A DNA stretch of 64,000 nucleotides from Osedax fenrisi. Taxonomy: Eukaryota; Annelida; Polychaeta; Sabellida; Siboglinidae. The DNA is taken from positions 44,345,220 to 44,409,219 of the forward strand of contig OZ025244.1 of NCBI GenBank assembly GCA_964019155.1, given 5' to 3'. The notes beneath the pieces are model-generated. The model saw only the letters and a list, made by a program, of their open reading frames with translations. It had not been told where the DNA came from and ran no database searches. Of the stretch, positions 1 to 11,620 are shown piece by piece (the stretch's first letter is position 1; every line of letters starts with the position of its first letter). A program made the translations under genes and the position numbers.

Positions 1-68
1 GATGGGATGAAAGGACTCCACCAAATAAAAATAACAATATATATATATAATATATTATATATATATAC
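1..68 (+). mobile_element. 3' tail of a tRNA-type SINE copy (cut by window start)
   Basis: The first 38 bases are the reverse complement of 8100-8137, inside the complete SINE copy at 8.1 kb. They read GATGGGATGAAAGGACTCC and then an A-rich AATAACAAT tail, followed by (AT)n. The copy therefore lies on the plus strand and its body and tRNA-like head are outside the window. All family members seen here end in the same AATAACAAT-type tail. Confidence 0.8.
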
Positions 69-2057
69 ATAAATTGGTCAACAATTGGTCACAAATAATG
101 AAGATATCAACATAAATATATTCAGTGGTATAATGAAAATCGATAAATGATTATTTAAATACAAGAGTGCATAGATAAATATCTCATACAACTCTATAAT
201 ATATCATAAATGTAAACTCGAAGAAATCATCCACCATTAAAGATACGGCCTTGCGTGTATATACATTTGTATACATTTGTATACATGTGTATACCTATAC
301 GTGATATCGCCCTATTTCGTCTATTAACAGTATACTGAAAATACCTTTACAAATATCACATATTCCCTGACCATTCAAATATCAACAATCAATACAAACA
401 GTTTGGAGATGAATACTCATTATTTATTCTGATATCAGAAGTAGAAAGAGCAAGTATGTATTTATAGACACACAAATCGCTTGGAATAGACAATGCTATG
501 GGTGCAATTAATTAACAAAGTAGGGCTACCGTGAAATATAAAGTTCACATAACTTTGTTAACAAATATGGAGAAAAAACTATTGTCATAAATCACTGTAA
601 ATATATCTATAAAATCTCATTGTCGAATTTAATTTGATTTAAAGAAATTCTAAAACTACAGTAGTATTATATATATTATTCTCTCTATATAGTAAGTTTC
701 TATATTAGTGTATATTTCTATAGTTCCTATACTATATTATGATTATTCTGACAATAATCATGAATAGTATAATTCTACGATTACAAGAAATACTATACAG
801 ACGAATAAACCGGATTTCAGAAAAATAAAATCACTGTGAAATAAATCTTTAAATGTATGTTTCTGATGGAAAAACACATCGATCAATGATATGTATTTTA
901 ATATACTATACATAGTATACACTAACTATATATCTATACTAACTAACTAACTATATATCTATACTAACTATATAACCACAATGATACATTGCTAGTAGCA
1001 ATCACCATACAGCTACTCTCTCTATGTGAATACATATTAGTTCACCATTTCCAACTAAGGTTGGAGTATAATAATGATGCCTATAGGCATAATAATAATA
1101 TGCCTATCTCCGCAGTATTATTCAAATGTTATCTGGAACTAAGTATGTAGGAAATTATATTAAAGTATAGATCAACGATATAAATAGTAGAAAATACATG
1201 TAAAACCTTCGATTTGTTGATGATAGAAATACTAGCAAGCGCAACACGTTAATTAACAATACATATAACATTCACTGTAGACAATTTCATCAAAGTATTG
1301 AATTCAAATAAGCCATGAATAGTGAAGAACCTCATAAATAACCACGGGAATAATATGCAAGGTTTCAATAGTATTATCAGGTATGATAACACTTGAGAAA
1401 GAGTAATAGTTTCAAATATTGGAGTTTTATTAACCATTAATAGAAAGCTTCCAAACAACTTTAACCCACGTTACAACTGTAATACAATGCTTTAATACAA
1501 ATGTTACAGCAACGTCGGCAATGGTGAGTAAAAAAATCGACTTCAAAGTAATATTAAATAGTACAACTTCAAAGTTATCTCTATATTAAGGATGTGAAAC
1601 ATAAAGTTAATATAAAACTCTGTAATCGCTCAAAAGATTATCTAAGTGGGTCTTCATAATTTCTATTTAACAACAATTATTTTTGTATCTAATAAATAAT
1701 TTATATAATAATTTAAATATCATTTTATTTACAAATATTTATATAAATTATCTATATTAATAAGTATAAATCATGTGTTATAATACCTACGATTGAAAAT
1801 AAATATGCATTGTATGATAATACAAATATACCACTAAACTTTGAATTCTATTTTCCCAGTATTCTAATTTGATGAATATTATTATAATAAAAAGTTGTTA
1901 ACTTTTTTTTTTAATATAAATTGTTGACATTTGTAGTTTATTAAGATAACACATGGATTACGTACCCTTTTTCAGGTTATTAAGTTTGTAATTAAATGTT
2001 ATCACATAGTTCTATCAATATATTCACTTATACACAAATGTATACAAAAATAAGATA
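69..2057. other. AT-rich non-coding stretch
   Basis: I see no gene here. There are short degenerate tandem runs: a 10-11-bp ATTTGTATAC-like motif about three times near 260-295, and CTAACTATATATCTATA-like repeats near 925-975. A 69-codon minus-strand open frame at 1249-1458 is hydrophobic but has no recognisable domain or gene context, so I do not call it. Confidence 0.5.
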
Positions 2058-2070
2058 TAGGGGAAAGTAA

Positions 2071-2587
2071 CCTAATACGGAAACTTTAACAATAAATGGT
2101 ATTAAAATTGTATGACTCATTATTTGTATTCAAAAATTACAATATATTAATATTATATGATTATAGATATTATTGTGATTTTTAAATGTTATTTAATCTT
2201 TTAATTCAATAGATAACGGGGATGTCCGTATTCGGAACCCATGTCAGAATACGGACACTCGGTGTTATAATGCGGAAATCCTATACAGCACTAGATAAAC
2301 TATATATTATTGATGAATCAATCAGACAAGTTACAATTACATTATTTATAATTAATTTTATGAATAATTTATTCTAATTTAATTAGTTAATAATTTATTT
2401 ATTTTTATTATTTTTTAATTAATAATACAATTTAGTGTCTAGATAATACAATTTTTAGATTTAGCTTTATTGGTGGTATTCATTTTTTAAGGCACGCGAT
2501 TTTTATGAAAATCAGAAAATGTCATACGCTAGCTTCTGATTGGCTATAGGGTGTCCGTCTAAATACATCTAGAGTATCCGTATTAGG
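2071..2587. mobile_element. possible MITE-like segment with repeated TCCGTATT motifs
   Basis: The 11-mer CCTAATACGGA at 2071-2081 recurs as its exact reverse complement at 2577-2587, bounding about 0.5 kb. Inside, 2223-2233 and 2247-2257 form an 11-bp perfect inverted repeat (TGTCCGTATTC) with a 13-nt loop, and further CGGA/TCCG motifs occur near 2270 and 2551. Inverted terminal motifs with an internal hairpin suggest a non-autonomous DNA transposon. No target-site duplication is obvious, so this is an inference. Confidence 0.3.
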
Positions 2588-2594
2588 GACTTAT

Positions 2595-3722
2595 ATGACC
2601 TCTAGATATATGCTTATAACTTAATGAATATTTGATAACAAATATAGAAATTATATATATAATTTTTATAATGCTGTATTTTTTAATAATATAGGGTCAT
2701 ATTTTATATCGATATATTTGTATATTTTTGAAAAGGTTTTAAGTTGAAATTTTTGTAAGTTGAACCTATTTTATATTTAAAATAGGTGACGTATAGAATT
2801 ATGTATTATTATTACATCTATTGTATACCTATGATAACATTATGTAGAAATAATTAAAATCTTTAAAGTTGTAGAGTTTTAAAAAATGGAGGTTGTTCAT
2901 ATTTATTGACATGTATTTGTGCGAAGGAGATCCCCTCCTTAACGTAACCTATCTCAAGGGCAATACTGTTATTAAACATAATAATTAGATTGTAGAGCTT
3001 TTAAAAATTGCGGTCCCTCCCTCCTACCATTCGTTCTATTAGATCCCACACAAGAATTATAAATCTTACTTCTTCTTTTCTCTCTACCTCTAATCATTAA
3101 CTAATCCAACTTATTAGTTTTGTCCATGTTATATTCAACGTATATTATTATTAAATTGTTATTGCATTATTAATTGCAATTAAATCTCTCTTAGGAAGAT
3201 ATGAACTGCAAAGTTATATTATTAAAATAATAAAGCTAAGTTACTTGAGCACTAGAGGTATGCTACTTTGACTAAAAGTATTCTATAGTGAATTGTAGAA
3301 GTCAGAAATACCATAAGTCGACCGAATAGTAAATGGATAGATGATATCGATATCATAGATATATACATGCGTTTCGTTACCGACTGCAAGAATGCTAGAT
3401 GATATTTTGAAATGCTGTGTATTAAAGATTATTTGGGCGTCGAAATCATTTTTTAAATTGTCATATAACTAAGTAACAAACTAAGTACATATATATATAT
3501 ATATATATTGTAACAATATTACTATGTTAATTACAATTAAGACAAACAGTTAATAAATATTTACGAGAATATATTATATATAAATAAGCTATATATACTA
3601 TTATGTATAAATAGTCATGTATTATATACAATTATGTATACTATAAATATATAGATTTCTTTTTATATGTATACATGTATATAATTATAACTTATAGAAA
3701 ATGTAAAATAAATAAACCTACG

Positions 3723-3770
<48 letters not shown>

Positions 3771-3771
3771 A

Positions 3772-3826
<55 letters not shown>

Positions 3827-4140
3827 CAATTGAATGAAATTAAATTAGTATCTAAATAATAATAACCAGAATCAATATAATATATTTTATTATTACACCG
3901 AGTTTTACAATGTCTCCAACAAGAATCTATACAAATGAGAAGATATGAATTAATGAAATCAGTTTAAAGTTTAAAGTTTTGCAAAGTAAAAGGGGGATCA
4001 GTAAAAGTGATAATGTTTATTGATTATATACCTCCTGTATATCTATATATATATACAGTATGTTGAATTAATGATATTATTTAACTCCACGTATAACGTT
4101 ACATCACTATATATATATAATAATATTATTATGAATAGTG
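2595..4140. other. AT-rich non-coding stretch
   Basis: I see no gene. A TTGTAGAG(C/T)TTTTAAAAA motif occurs at about 2867 and again at about 2991, a possible short duplication. Long (AT)n tracts lie at 3489-3509 and 3726-3830. Confidence 0.5.
3726..3830. repeat. (AT)n microsatellite, about 105 bp
   Basis: This is a nearly pure alternating TA tract with two interruptions (GTA near 3758 and AATAAA near 3770). It is one of the longest of many such tracts in the left half of the window. Confidence 0.97.
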
Positions 4141-4345
4141 ATAACAGTGAGAATGACTAACTTGCCTCAGCACTACAATACACAGCAGGTGTGCGGATAC
4201 CATAGCGTATACGTTCCCCCTGCACCGCTACGCTGTACAACAGTAGAGCTGACGGATTCATCGATAGACTATTGTTTACGGTGTTCGCGCACCCTCTCGT
4301 GAATGTAACCTTGTGAGATGTACCCAGTTGTTATGTCGAGTGTGA
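4141..4345 (-). other. GC-rich island with a short minus-strand open frame
   Basis: About 200 bp are strikingly richer in G+C than the flanks and contain no AT microsatellite. The minus strand is open from 4330 down to a TAG at 4157-4159 (57 codons), with an ATG at 4259-4261 giving 34 codons. The translation (MNPSALLLYSVAVQGERI...) matches nothing I recognise. It could be a host exon, an old mobile-element fragment or chance. Confidence 0.25.
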
Positions 4346-4430
4346 TGTGAGTGTGTGTGTTTTGATATTATACAATATTGAAAATCTAATATATTAATAT
4401 ATACATATATATATATATGATGATGATGAT

Positions 4431-4535
4431 GATATTGAGTTTATTAGCACTAAAATAGGGTCATGTAGACCTCTTCGCTCGTGCGGGAAGAAAATAATAA
4501 TAAAATAATAGTAACACGATAATAATTTAATAATA
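4431..4535. repeat. interspersed repeat, copy 1
   Basis: The segment around CACTAAAATAGGGTC, then GTAGACC, CGGGAAGAAAATAATAATA and an (AAT)-rich tail matches 5230-5335 in the same orientation with roughly 80-85% identity by eye. It follows a TA/GATGAT microsatellite. The A-rich, AAT-repeating end looks like a retroposon tail. The family is not recognised. Confidence 0.75.
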
Positions 4536-4800
4536 ATATACATTCAATATACAACATAATATATAACATATATATATAAATATATATATATATATATCAA
4601 TTATTATACACATACACATTGATTGGTTGATAATAATATCGATCATTTAACGTATTAATGTATTCGTATGCTCATACATATTATTTTAAATCAAATATAC
4701 TCATATTTTATTAAACATTTGTTGTCACTTACAAATACAAATATACAAATATAAAATTACTATTTCAGATTTTAAATGAATATTTAATTTGTTGATGATA

Positions 4801-4802
<2 letters not shown>

Positions 4803-4844
<42 letters not shown>
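4803..4844. repeat. (AT)n microsatellite
   Basis: This is an uninterrupted TA tract of about 42 bp. Confidence 0.97.
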
Positions 4845-4845
<1 letters not shown>

Positions 4846-4972
4846 GATATGTTATATATTATATAACCTGCTTCATGTATATCTTTATGAATGTAAAACA
4901 GTCAGATTTGCAGTTTATGTATCGAATACTTGATTTGATACGCGCTTAAATTTATACATTAATTATATATTA

Positions 4973-4973
4973 T

Positions 4974-5025
<52 letters not shown>

Positions 5026-5026
5026 A
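4973..5026. repeat. (AT)n microsatellite
   Basis: This TA tract of about 54 bp has one G interruption near 4999. Another TA tract follows at 5099-5122. Confidence 0.97.
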
Positions 5027-5229
5027 CACATATAATTGATTTTATATATTATATTATATCAAATAATGTATTTATATAATATGTATGTATATAAATAATA
5101 TATATATATATATATATATATACCTATTTCACAATTGGGTGCTAATGATGATAGGTTACGCTCGCTGTAACAACTCATGCATAGGTTTGAATGTAATGCA
5201 GTCCTATAATTTGAATATATATATATATG

Positions 5230-5335
5230 ATATATTGTTTATTAGGCACTAAAATAGGGTCGTGTAGACCCATTCACAGGACGGGAAGAAAATAATAATA
5301 AGATAATAATAATACGATATCAATGTAATAATAAT
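5230..5335. repeat. interspersed repeat, copy 2
   Basis: This is the second copy of the 4431-4535 repeat in direct orientation about 800 bp away. Shared blocks are GCACTAAAATAGGGTC, GTAGACC, CGGGAAGAAAATAATAATA, ACGATA and AATAATAAT. The flanks outside the block differ, which fits dispersed insertions better than a tandem duplication. Confidence 0.75.
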
Positions 5336-5456
5336 GAGACCAAAATAATAAGTTGGATGATTTAATGATAAGAAGTAGACAGAAAAAAGAAGTAACATTT
5401 ATAAATATGTTGTGGGGTCCAATAAATGAATGGTATATCAAAAGTATATATTAATA

Positions 5457-5501
<45 letters not shown>

Positions 5502-6116
5502 TATTACATTACATAATAATATTAGTATATATGATTACACAATAATAATAATAAAATTTATAATAAATATTATGAAACTATATCACATATATTTATAAAC
5601 AAATCATACATATTGGTTACTTATTGAATGTAATCTATACTTTATATTTAGTTATAAATATGTAAACAACTAATGCTAGTTTTAATCTATTTTGTAATAT
5701 ATTATTATTCGATAGTCATAATCATGCAATATGTATTATTTTATTAATTTACTATTGATATTATACTATTTTAATAATAATAATATAATTTATTGAATAT
5801 AGAAAATAGATATTCAATAAAAAAGTAATAAATGTATTAACATTATTGATTTACATATTCTATAGTTTTGCCCGTATATGTTAATGATATGCCAACAGGG
5901 CCGCAAAAGATTAAATCTAATTTATTTAATCTATTTTGTAAAATGTAATGCAATAATACAACTATTTTAAGATTCTAGTATGTTTGGAAGTTTTACAAAT
6001 CGCAAATATGTTTAATTATAGTATTTAATTTAATTTTTTAAATTCATTGTTATCATCAAATAAAACTAATTATCAACATATACTTGTATATATATAGGTT
6101 TAAAATACATATCAAT

Positions 6117-6151
<35 letters not shown>

Positions 6152-6280
6152 TACAATTTAGGTTTTATTATAACCTTTGTTCTTTATCAACAAACGTCTT
6201 ATTACCTGAATTATATCGTGTTTTAATTGTAATGTAAATAATAAATATAGTATATATAAATTATACTTAATTATAAATCA
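5336..6280. other. AT-rich non-coding stretch
   Basis: I see no gene or recognisable element. TA microsatellites lie at 5461-5494 and about 6120-6150. Confidence 0.5.
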
Positions 6281-6546
6281 TTATATATATACCATACTAT
6301 TTTAAAATAGAATATATATATAGTTAGTTAATTGGATAAGATAGTAGGTCGCGTGTTCGAGCCTCATATATGTATTCGGACCATTAAAATAGGTCTTAAA
6401 ATATTATTTAGAAGTGATTTTATATAATTGTGTATAAATAAATGATCGGCTCTCGTTAAAATTATGGATGCCTTAATATTATATAGGATTCGAAGAAACA
6501 TTGGAGCCATATGGTTATTTTAAAATAGTATGGTATATATATATAT
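6281..6546 (+). mobile_element. tRNA-type SINE copy enclosed by a perfect inverted repeat
   Basis: The core at about 6323-6512 is a plus-strand copy of the SINE family. An A-box-like TTAGTTAATTGG lies at 6324-6335 and a B-box-like GTTCGAGCC at 6355-6363. The body shared with the 8.1-kb copy follows (TTCGGACCATT, GAAGTGATTTTATATAATTG, AAATGATCGGCTCTCGTTAAAA). The 3' part after about 6512 is missing. The copy sits between inverted arms at 6281-6310 and 6516-6546 that share ATACCATACTATTTTAAAATA exactly. Such arms are not a SINE feature. The copy may have been captured by, or have inserted into, a small inverted-repeat element. Confidence 0.7.
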
Positions 6547-7065
6547 ATGTAGTGATTACTAATAACTATATATATTTTTTGAAATAATAAGTTATTAAAT
6601 TTGTATAATGACAAGATCTGTATTAATTATTATAAAGACATATTTTTATTAATAATTATAAATTTAATAAACAAAATATAGGTATATAATATATACTATA
6701 TATAGATAAATAATTATATCACATTTTAATATAACTCGATAGATGTTATGAATGAATAATATTTATTTATAGAAAACTTCTTAAGGGATTTTCACTACAG
6801 TACTTTCAGATATGTATACCGTATAAACATAATTAAACTATCAGAAATATAGTAAACATGTAATAATCCTACTAATAATTTCCAGAAATACTGATTCGAA
6901 AATAAAGATATTTGTAGTGTAGCATTATACAACCATAATATACATACATTATAATCAATAGTAAGTTATTTATATGTATCTGTATTTTATTGTTTAGTTA
7001 AATTTAGAATTCAATTTATATAGTTTGTGAAATCAAATGAATTGGTAATAAATATTAATAATTAT
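6547..7065. other. AT-rich non-coding stretch
   Basis: I see no gene. Fragments near 6778-6815 and 6880-6900 (TTTCCAGAAATACTG) faintly resemble the termini of the 19.0/24.6-kb MITE, but too weakly to call a copy. Confidence 0.45.
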
Positions 7066-7218
7066 ATGTTGTTATTTTATTTTTTTGGGATTCCTTTCAT
7101 CCCATACAGGACCCTAGTTTACTTATGACCATGCGGTTCTAATGTACCTTCGAAGCAGCTCTAGTATTAATGCATTCATTTATTATAACTAGGGCCGATC
7201 ATTTATTTATACACATTT
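7066..7218 (-). mobile_element. SINE copy, 5'-truncated (head missing)
   Basis: This is a minus-strand copy. It matches the 3' two-thirds of the 8.1-kb SINE: the tail TTGTTATTTTATTTTTTTGGG, then TCCTTTCATCCCAT, CTTCGAAGC and GGGCCGATCATTTATTTATA. It breaks off after ACACATTTAAAGC, so the tRNA-like head is absent, as expected for 5' truncation during retrotransposition. Identity to the other copies is moderate, suggesting an old family. Confidence 0.8.
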
Positions 7219-8087
7219 AAAGCTCATGTAATTTTAAGAATATAAATATATAAATATATATAATCTTCTGGAAATATTGGTGGAATTCAAATTGTCATTT
7301 ATGGTATAAATATAAACTATGTCATTCTTCTTAAATGTTACTGATAAGTTATAAGATATAGCATAACTATAGTGGGATATATATTTTATTAGAATAAGTA
7401 TTCGCTGAAAAAGATAATTGTATATATATATATATATATCCACTAACGTAATTCTTCGTATTCAATGGTAGTGTATGGAAATTTAGAATTGCACAAATCA
7501 TAAGATGTAGGTAAACAAAACAAATACAGAATGGAATCTAATAAAATAATATTATTTAACATTACATTATAATGCATATAATTCCGATATACTATATATA
7601 TAAATGATTGATTTAACACATACATGTTACATCAATATATTAATAGTTACCTGTTTCGTGGTCAGTAATGAATGCAGACTTTTTAGTGTAAAATTGTAAG
7701 TAATTATTCAAGATAAATTTCTTTTGTTTGGGTATGCATCCCTTGCTGATTCCGGTCTATATTATATAGTTTTATTTTAGTTATTTTATAGTTATAATTT
7801 AATTAATACTTATTATTATATATATAATATATGCAATATTATAAACTAATGTATTAAACTAACCCAGTTAGCTATATTTAAATAATTCAACTATTTATAA
7901 ATAAATATATTAATCTATATATTTACAAATTAATTATTAGGTATATCTATAAAATATCATTTTTCGGCAACTTATAACAAAATATAATCAATTAAAAATA
8001 TCATGAATTGGTTAAAACATAAGATGATGTTTGCAAATATTAATAACATAGATACATAACTGTTGTTATAATGAATTATATATATAT
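7219..8087. other. AT-rich non-coding stretch
   Basis: I see no supportable gene. Short minus-strand open frames at 7234-7443 and 7443-7625 are low-complexity Ile/Tyr-rich translations of AT repeats. Confidence 0.5.
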
Positions 8088-8385
8088 TGTTATTATTATT
8101 GTTATTTTTATTTGGTGGAGTCCTTTCATCCCATCCAGGAACCTAGATGAAGTTTTCACTTATAACCATATATGGCTCTAATTTCCCTTCGAAGCCGCTC
8201 TCATGTTAAGGCATCCATGGTTTTAACGAGAGCCGATCATTTATTTATACACAATTATATAAGATCACTTCTAAATAATTTTTTAAGACCCATTTTATAA
8301 AATTAATTAATGGTCCGGATGAGGGTCGAAACCGTGTCCTACTGCTTGTGTGTCTGACGCCTTAGCCACTGAGCCATACATGCAG
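8088..8385 (-). mobile_element. complete tRNA-derived SINE, about 300 bp
   Basis: This is the most complete family member. Read on the minus strand it begins with a tRNA-like head. The A box TGGCTCAGTGG is at 8366-8376 and the B box GGTTTCGACCC at 8323-8333, about 33 nt apart as in RNA polymerase III internal promoters. A unique body follows (GAAGTGATCTTATATAATTG, AATGATCGGCTCTCGTTAAAA, GGGATGAAAGGACTCCACC) and the copy ends in an AATAACAATAATAACAATA tail running into (AT)n. SINEs encode no protein and move using a partner LINE's enzyme. Divergence between copies suggests the family is not very young. The source tRNA is not identified. Confidence 0.88.
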
Positions 8386-8420
8386 TGTCAACTTATATAT
8401 ATATATATATATATATATAA

Positions 8421-8745
8421 AAGTACATCAAAGATATGATGATAAGTTTAATTGGTACATATGAACCAATAGTACAGTCCATCCGCCGAAGAAAATTAAA
8501 ATGGTACGGTCAAACAATTAGACATGACAACCTTAGCAAAACAACCCTCCAAGGTATGGTTGAAGGTAATCGTAAATGTGGCAGACCAAAAATAAAATGG
8601 ATCGATGACATCAAAGAATGGAGTAAGTTTAATCAGTCCGACTTAATGGTAAAACCACACGACCGCAACGAATGGCGACGGCATCGTGTAACAGCCAGCT
8701 CATTGATTTCCCCTACGATTCACGAGTCAAGGGAATAAAGTAAAG
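8421..8745 (+). pseudogene. C-terminal fragment of a LINE endonuclease-reverse transcriptase polyprotein
   Basis: The open frame 8436-8738 (100 codons) reads SIRRRKLKWYGQTIRHDNLS, then GMVEGNRKCGRPKIKWIDDI, DRNEWRRH and ASSLISPTI before the stop. This is the conserved tail downstream of the reverse transcriptase in a large class of invertebrate LINE polyproteins, with pattern RR..L.W.G...R, G.R..GRP...W.DDI..W, DR..WR and S....P. The catalytic domains are absent. The copy is 5'-truncated just after an (AT)n tract, and the first residues before RRRKLKWYG may be target DNA. After the stop comes a short TAAAG-type repeat, a plausible 3' tail. It is a dead-on-arrival insertion with no function of its own. 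Confidence 0.85.
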
Positions 8746-9422
8746 TAAGTATGCGTGTGTGTGTGCATATATACTAGCTTTCGGTGCATAACATATGTGT
8801 TGATGTATTTGTAGAGATAAACCCACCCATTAATATAATAATGAGTATATGTTATGTAATAGTTAATAACCGTCTGATCGAGAACGAAGTGAACCGCGAT
8901 AAAACAATAGCCATGGCAAGTCATTGTTCCCTTAATATCATCTATGTTGTCTTCTATTAATAGATAGTACGTTATATAATACTTTTTATACTACGGCATA
9001 CATGTAATAGTTATGTATAAACAATTGTGTGTATTATCTATATTATATATATAAAATAATATTATGTTCATTTGTTCATATATATATATATATAATATAT
9101 ATATTGTATATATATATTATATATGTATTGTGAATTAATTTAATTAATTAAAACTTAGTCTAATACAAAAATTAAAATATAAAAAAGTAAAAATATAAAA
9201 ACTATATTCATATAATATAATATACTAATGTTAATATTAATTTAATTGTATTGTTAATTATGGTTATTATATGTAAAATAGCGTTATCACTATTACAGTA
9301 TTACTTTGTTTTAGAATACAAAAGTCTATGTATACTACCTGCAATAATATGCTTATTTAACATGTATATAATAACTGTTAATTTATAATTAATTGCGATT
9401 ATTTCCTTAATTGTAACATATA

Positions 9423-9489
<67 letters not shown>

Positions 9490-11282
9490 TTATATAACTT
9501 AGCATTGTATCACCCATACTTAAGCATTCATGGTTGTACGATAACACGTGTGATAACATACTGCAGTACCATGGTGTCATAGATTGTGGAATGAATTACG
9601 TAACTCAACTGTATTTAGCATATACTAGGTTACCCTATAATATAATAGAGTAACATTAGTTTCTGTTATTATGATAATACGGTGACCACAATTGAGTGTA
9701 CACAAATAGTTCAACATAACAATACGTCTACAATACATATTATTAGTCAATAGAAATCGTTAATTATTGATTACATTATTAATTCGTAAAATTTCCTAAT
9801 ACTGAAGTTTAGGGCATATATTTGAATGTAAAAAACGCTCAAATATGAAAACGGAAAGTTTTAGTATTTTATATAGTAAACATTTTATCCAGAAATAGTT
9901 GACTATTCATAGTTGGGTGTTTAGCGATATTATTTAACTACGAAATATTAATTATTTGTGAGGGTAGGTCAGTTTACGTATAAACAGGAACTATTTATCT
10001 TAGTTTAAGTGAAAGGTATACCTTTACTATAGTAGATACCTGTGATATAATACGTGGATTTAGTATTATATATGTGGTATATACGCATTACTGTGAAAGG
10101 TATATGTAGATCTGGTAAACAATTGCCGTAGCTTAAGCTACACAATTGTGTCGATTATTATTGGCGAAGAGTTTATTTCGGGATTATGTGATATATCGGA
10201 ACTCAGGATTGAAATAGAATATTAAAAAGGAGATTGTATATTGTTTATATTATAGATAGTTAATTTTGTGAATCAATATATTTACGTAGACTTACTCAAC
10301 AATACTTAATGGATATTCATTTTGTGAATGTAAGATTTTCATGAAATAATCAAGTAATGATTTAAGTTAATGCATTATCTTAACCTTATGAGTCCCAGCC
10401 ATTTTTAATAAAATGTGAAAATAATGTATATTTAAAAAAAGTTTACGCACCGTTTTATACAAAACGTTATATTTATTTTATAAATTATATAATATATTAT
10501 ATAAATCTAGAAAAAAAATGGATTTTAATTGTTATTCGTAATATTATACTTAATTAATTATAATAATTATAATTAATTTTTAATTAAAAATAATTTCATA
10601 TTTCAATAAATAAATAAATAAATACTCCATTAAATATTATAATATATATAGATTATAATAGATAACATGTTTATAACATTCTACTTAATAATGAACTAAA
10701 AAAATATGATACATTAATTAATTATTTAATTTATATATTAATTAATATATTTAGTTAAAATTAATCAAGTATTTTCAAAATAAATGTTATAAAATGTTGT
10801 ATTTTAACATAATAATAAAAATCTAAGATATGTTAAAACAGATTAAAAAAATAAAAAAATACTATCACATTTATTGGATATTATTACATATACAATCATT
10901 TTTATTATCATAATTAAAATACTGAGTTTGGTTTAATATTCGTTTATAATCACCAAACGAAAAATCATTAAATTATGAAACTAATGTGCGATTAATACCT
11001 TATGGGATTCTTTATACATATCATGAAGTAATTATGTATAAGGATATCAACTACGGTACAGTCAGTAATATAGTTATTATATATTATCTATTTAGTAAAT
11101 AAGGTCTAATGACCACTGGTCGTCTGTATTTTGTGTGAACATTGATGAATTAATTAAATAGAAGAATTATGAATATTGTTAGAGTATTAGTTGAAATAGT
11201 ATTAATGAATAATATTTAGTTAAATACCTAACAAGTATTGCATCTGTTATGAAAAATTAGATCATATAATTCATTAAATATA
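8746..11282. other. AT-rich non-coding stretch
   Basis: I see no gene in 2.5 kb. It contains a 56-bp TA tract (9431-9486) and a 14-bp perfect palindrome GTAGCTTAAGCTAC at 10128-10141, flanked on both sides by CAATTG. There is a GTGAAAGGTATA duplication near 10009 and 10092. Confidence 0.5.
9431..9486. repeat. (AT)n microsatellite
   Basis: This is an uninterrupted TA tract of 56 bp following a short (CA)n. Confidence 0.97.
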
Positions 11283-11310
11283 TTTACTTTATCTTATAAG
11301 ATAAAGTAAA
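11283..11310. repeat. perfect 28-bp palindrome
   Basis: The 14-base half TTTACTTTATCTTA is followed immediately by its exact reverse complement with no spacer. No known protein-binding site is recognised. Confidence 0.9.
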
Positions 11311-11451
11311 AGTTTATATAAAAGGTTATAAAGGTTATAGGTATGAAGAAAATATAATTCTAATCATTAAATGATAAATTTAAATAGTTAAATAGAAATA
11401 TGGAGTATTAACTCAGAATAGATTATAATACCATGAATTAAATATATATAT

Positions 11452-11487
<36 letters not shown>

Positions 11488-11620
11488 TAGTTTGATAATC
11501 TTTCAAGCAGCTGGGGGTTAACTCGTCAAGTTTAATGTCCCCTGAACAAAACACACATTTAGATGTATTGGCGGTGTCATCAGATATTCCTGATAGATGA
11601 AATATCGAGTTACATTTAAA
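11452..11620. repeat. (AAT)n tract joined to a GC-richer block, possible retroposon end
   Basis: About 35 bp of (AAT)n at 11452-11486 abut a non-repetitive, GC-richer block at about 11490-11620 (GCAGCTGGGGGTTAACTCG, CCCCTGAACAAAACACACA, GGCGGTGTCATCAG). A trinucleotide tail next to a unique block is a typical retroposon 3' junction, here on the minus strand. No family is recognised and there is no second copy in the window. Confidence 0.35.

Noticed and set aside
1249..1458. 69-codon hydrophobic minus-strand frame
   Set aside because: It has no domain, no promoter or splice context and a length expected by chance. Hydrophobic residues follow from AT-rich codons.
6775..6900. A third copy of the palindromic MITE
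   Set aside because: Only short matches (AAGGGATTTTCACTACAGTA, TTTCCAGAAATACTG) are seen, and the right terminus cannot be aligned.
8310..8385. A possible functional tRNA gene on the minus strand
   Set aside because: A and B boxes are present, but the sequence continues into the SINE body shared with other copies and no complete acceptor stem closes.
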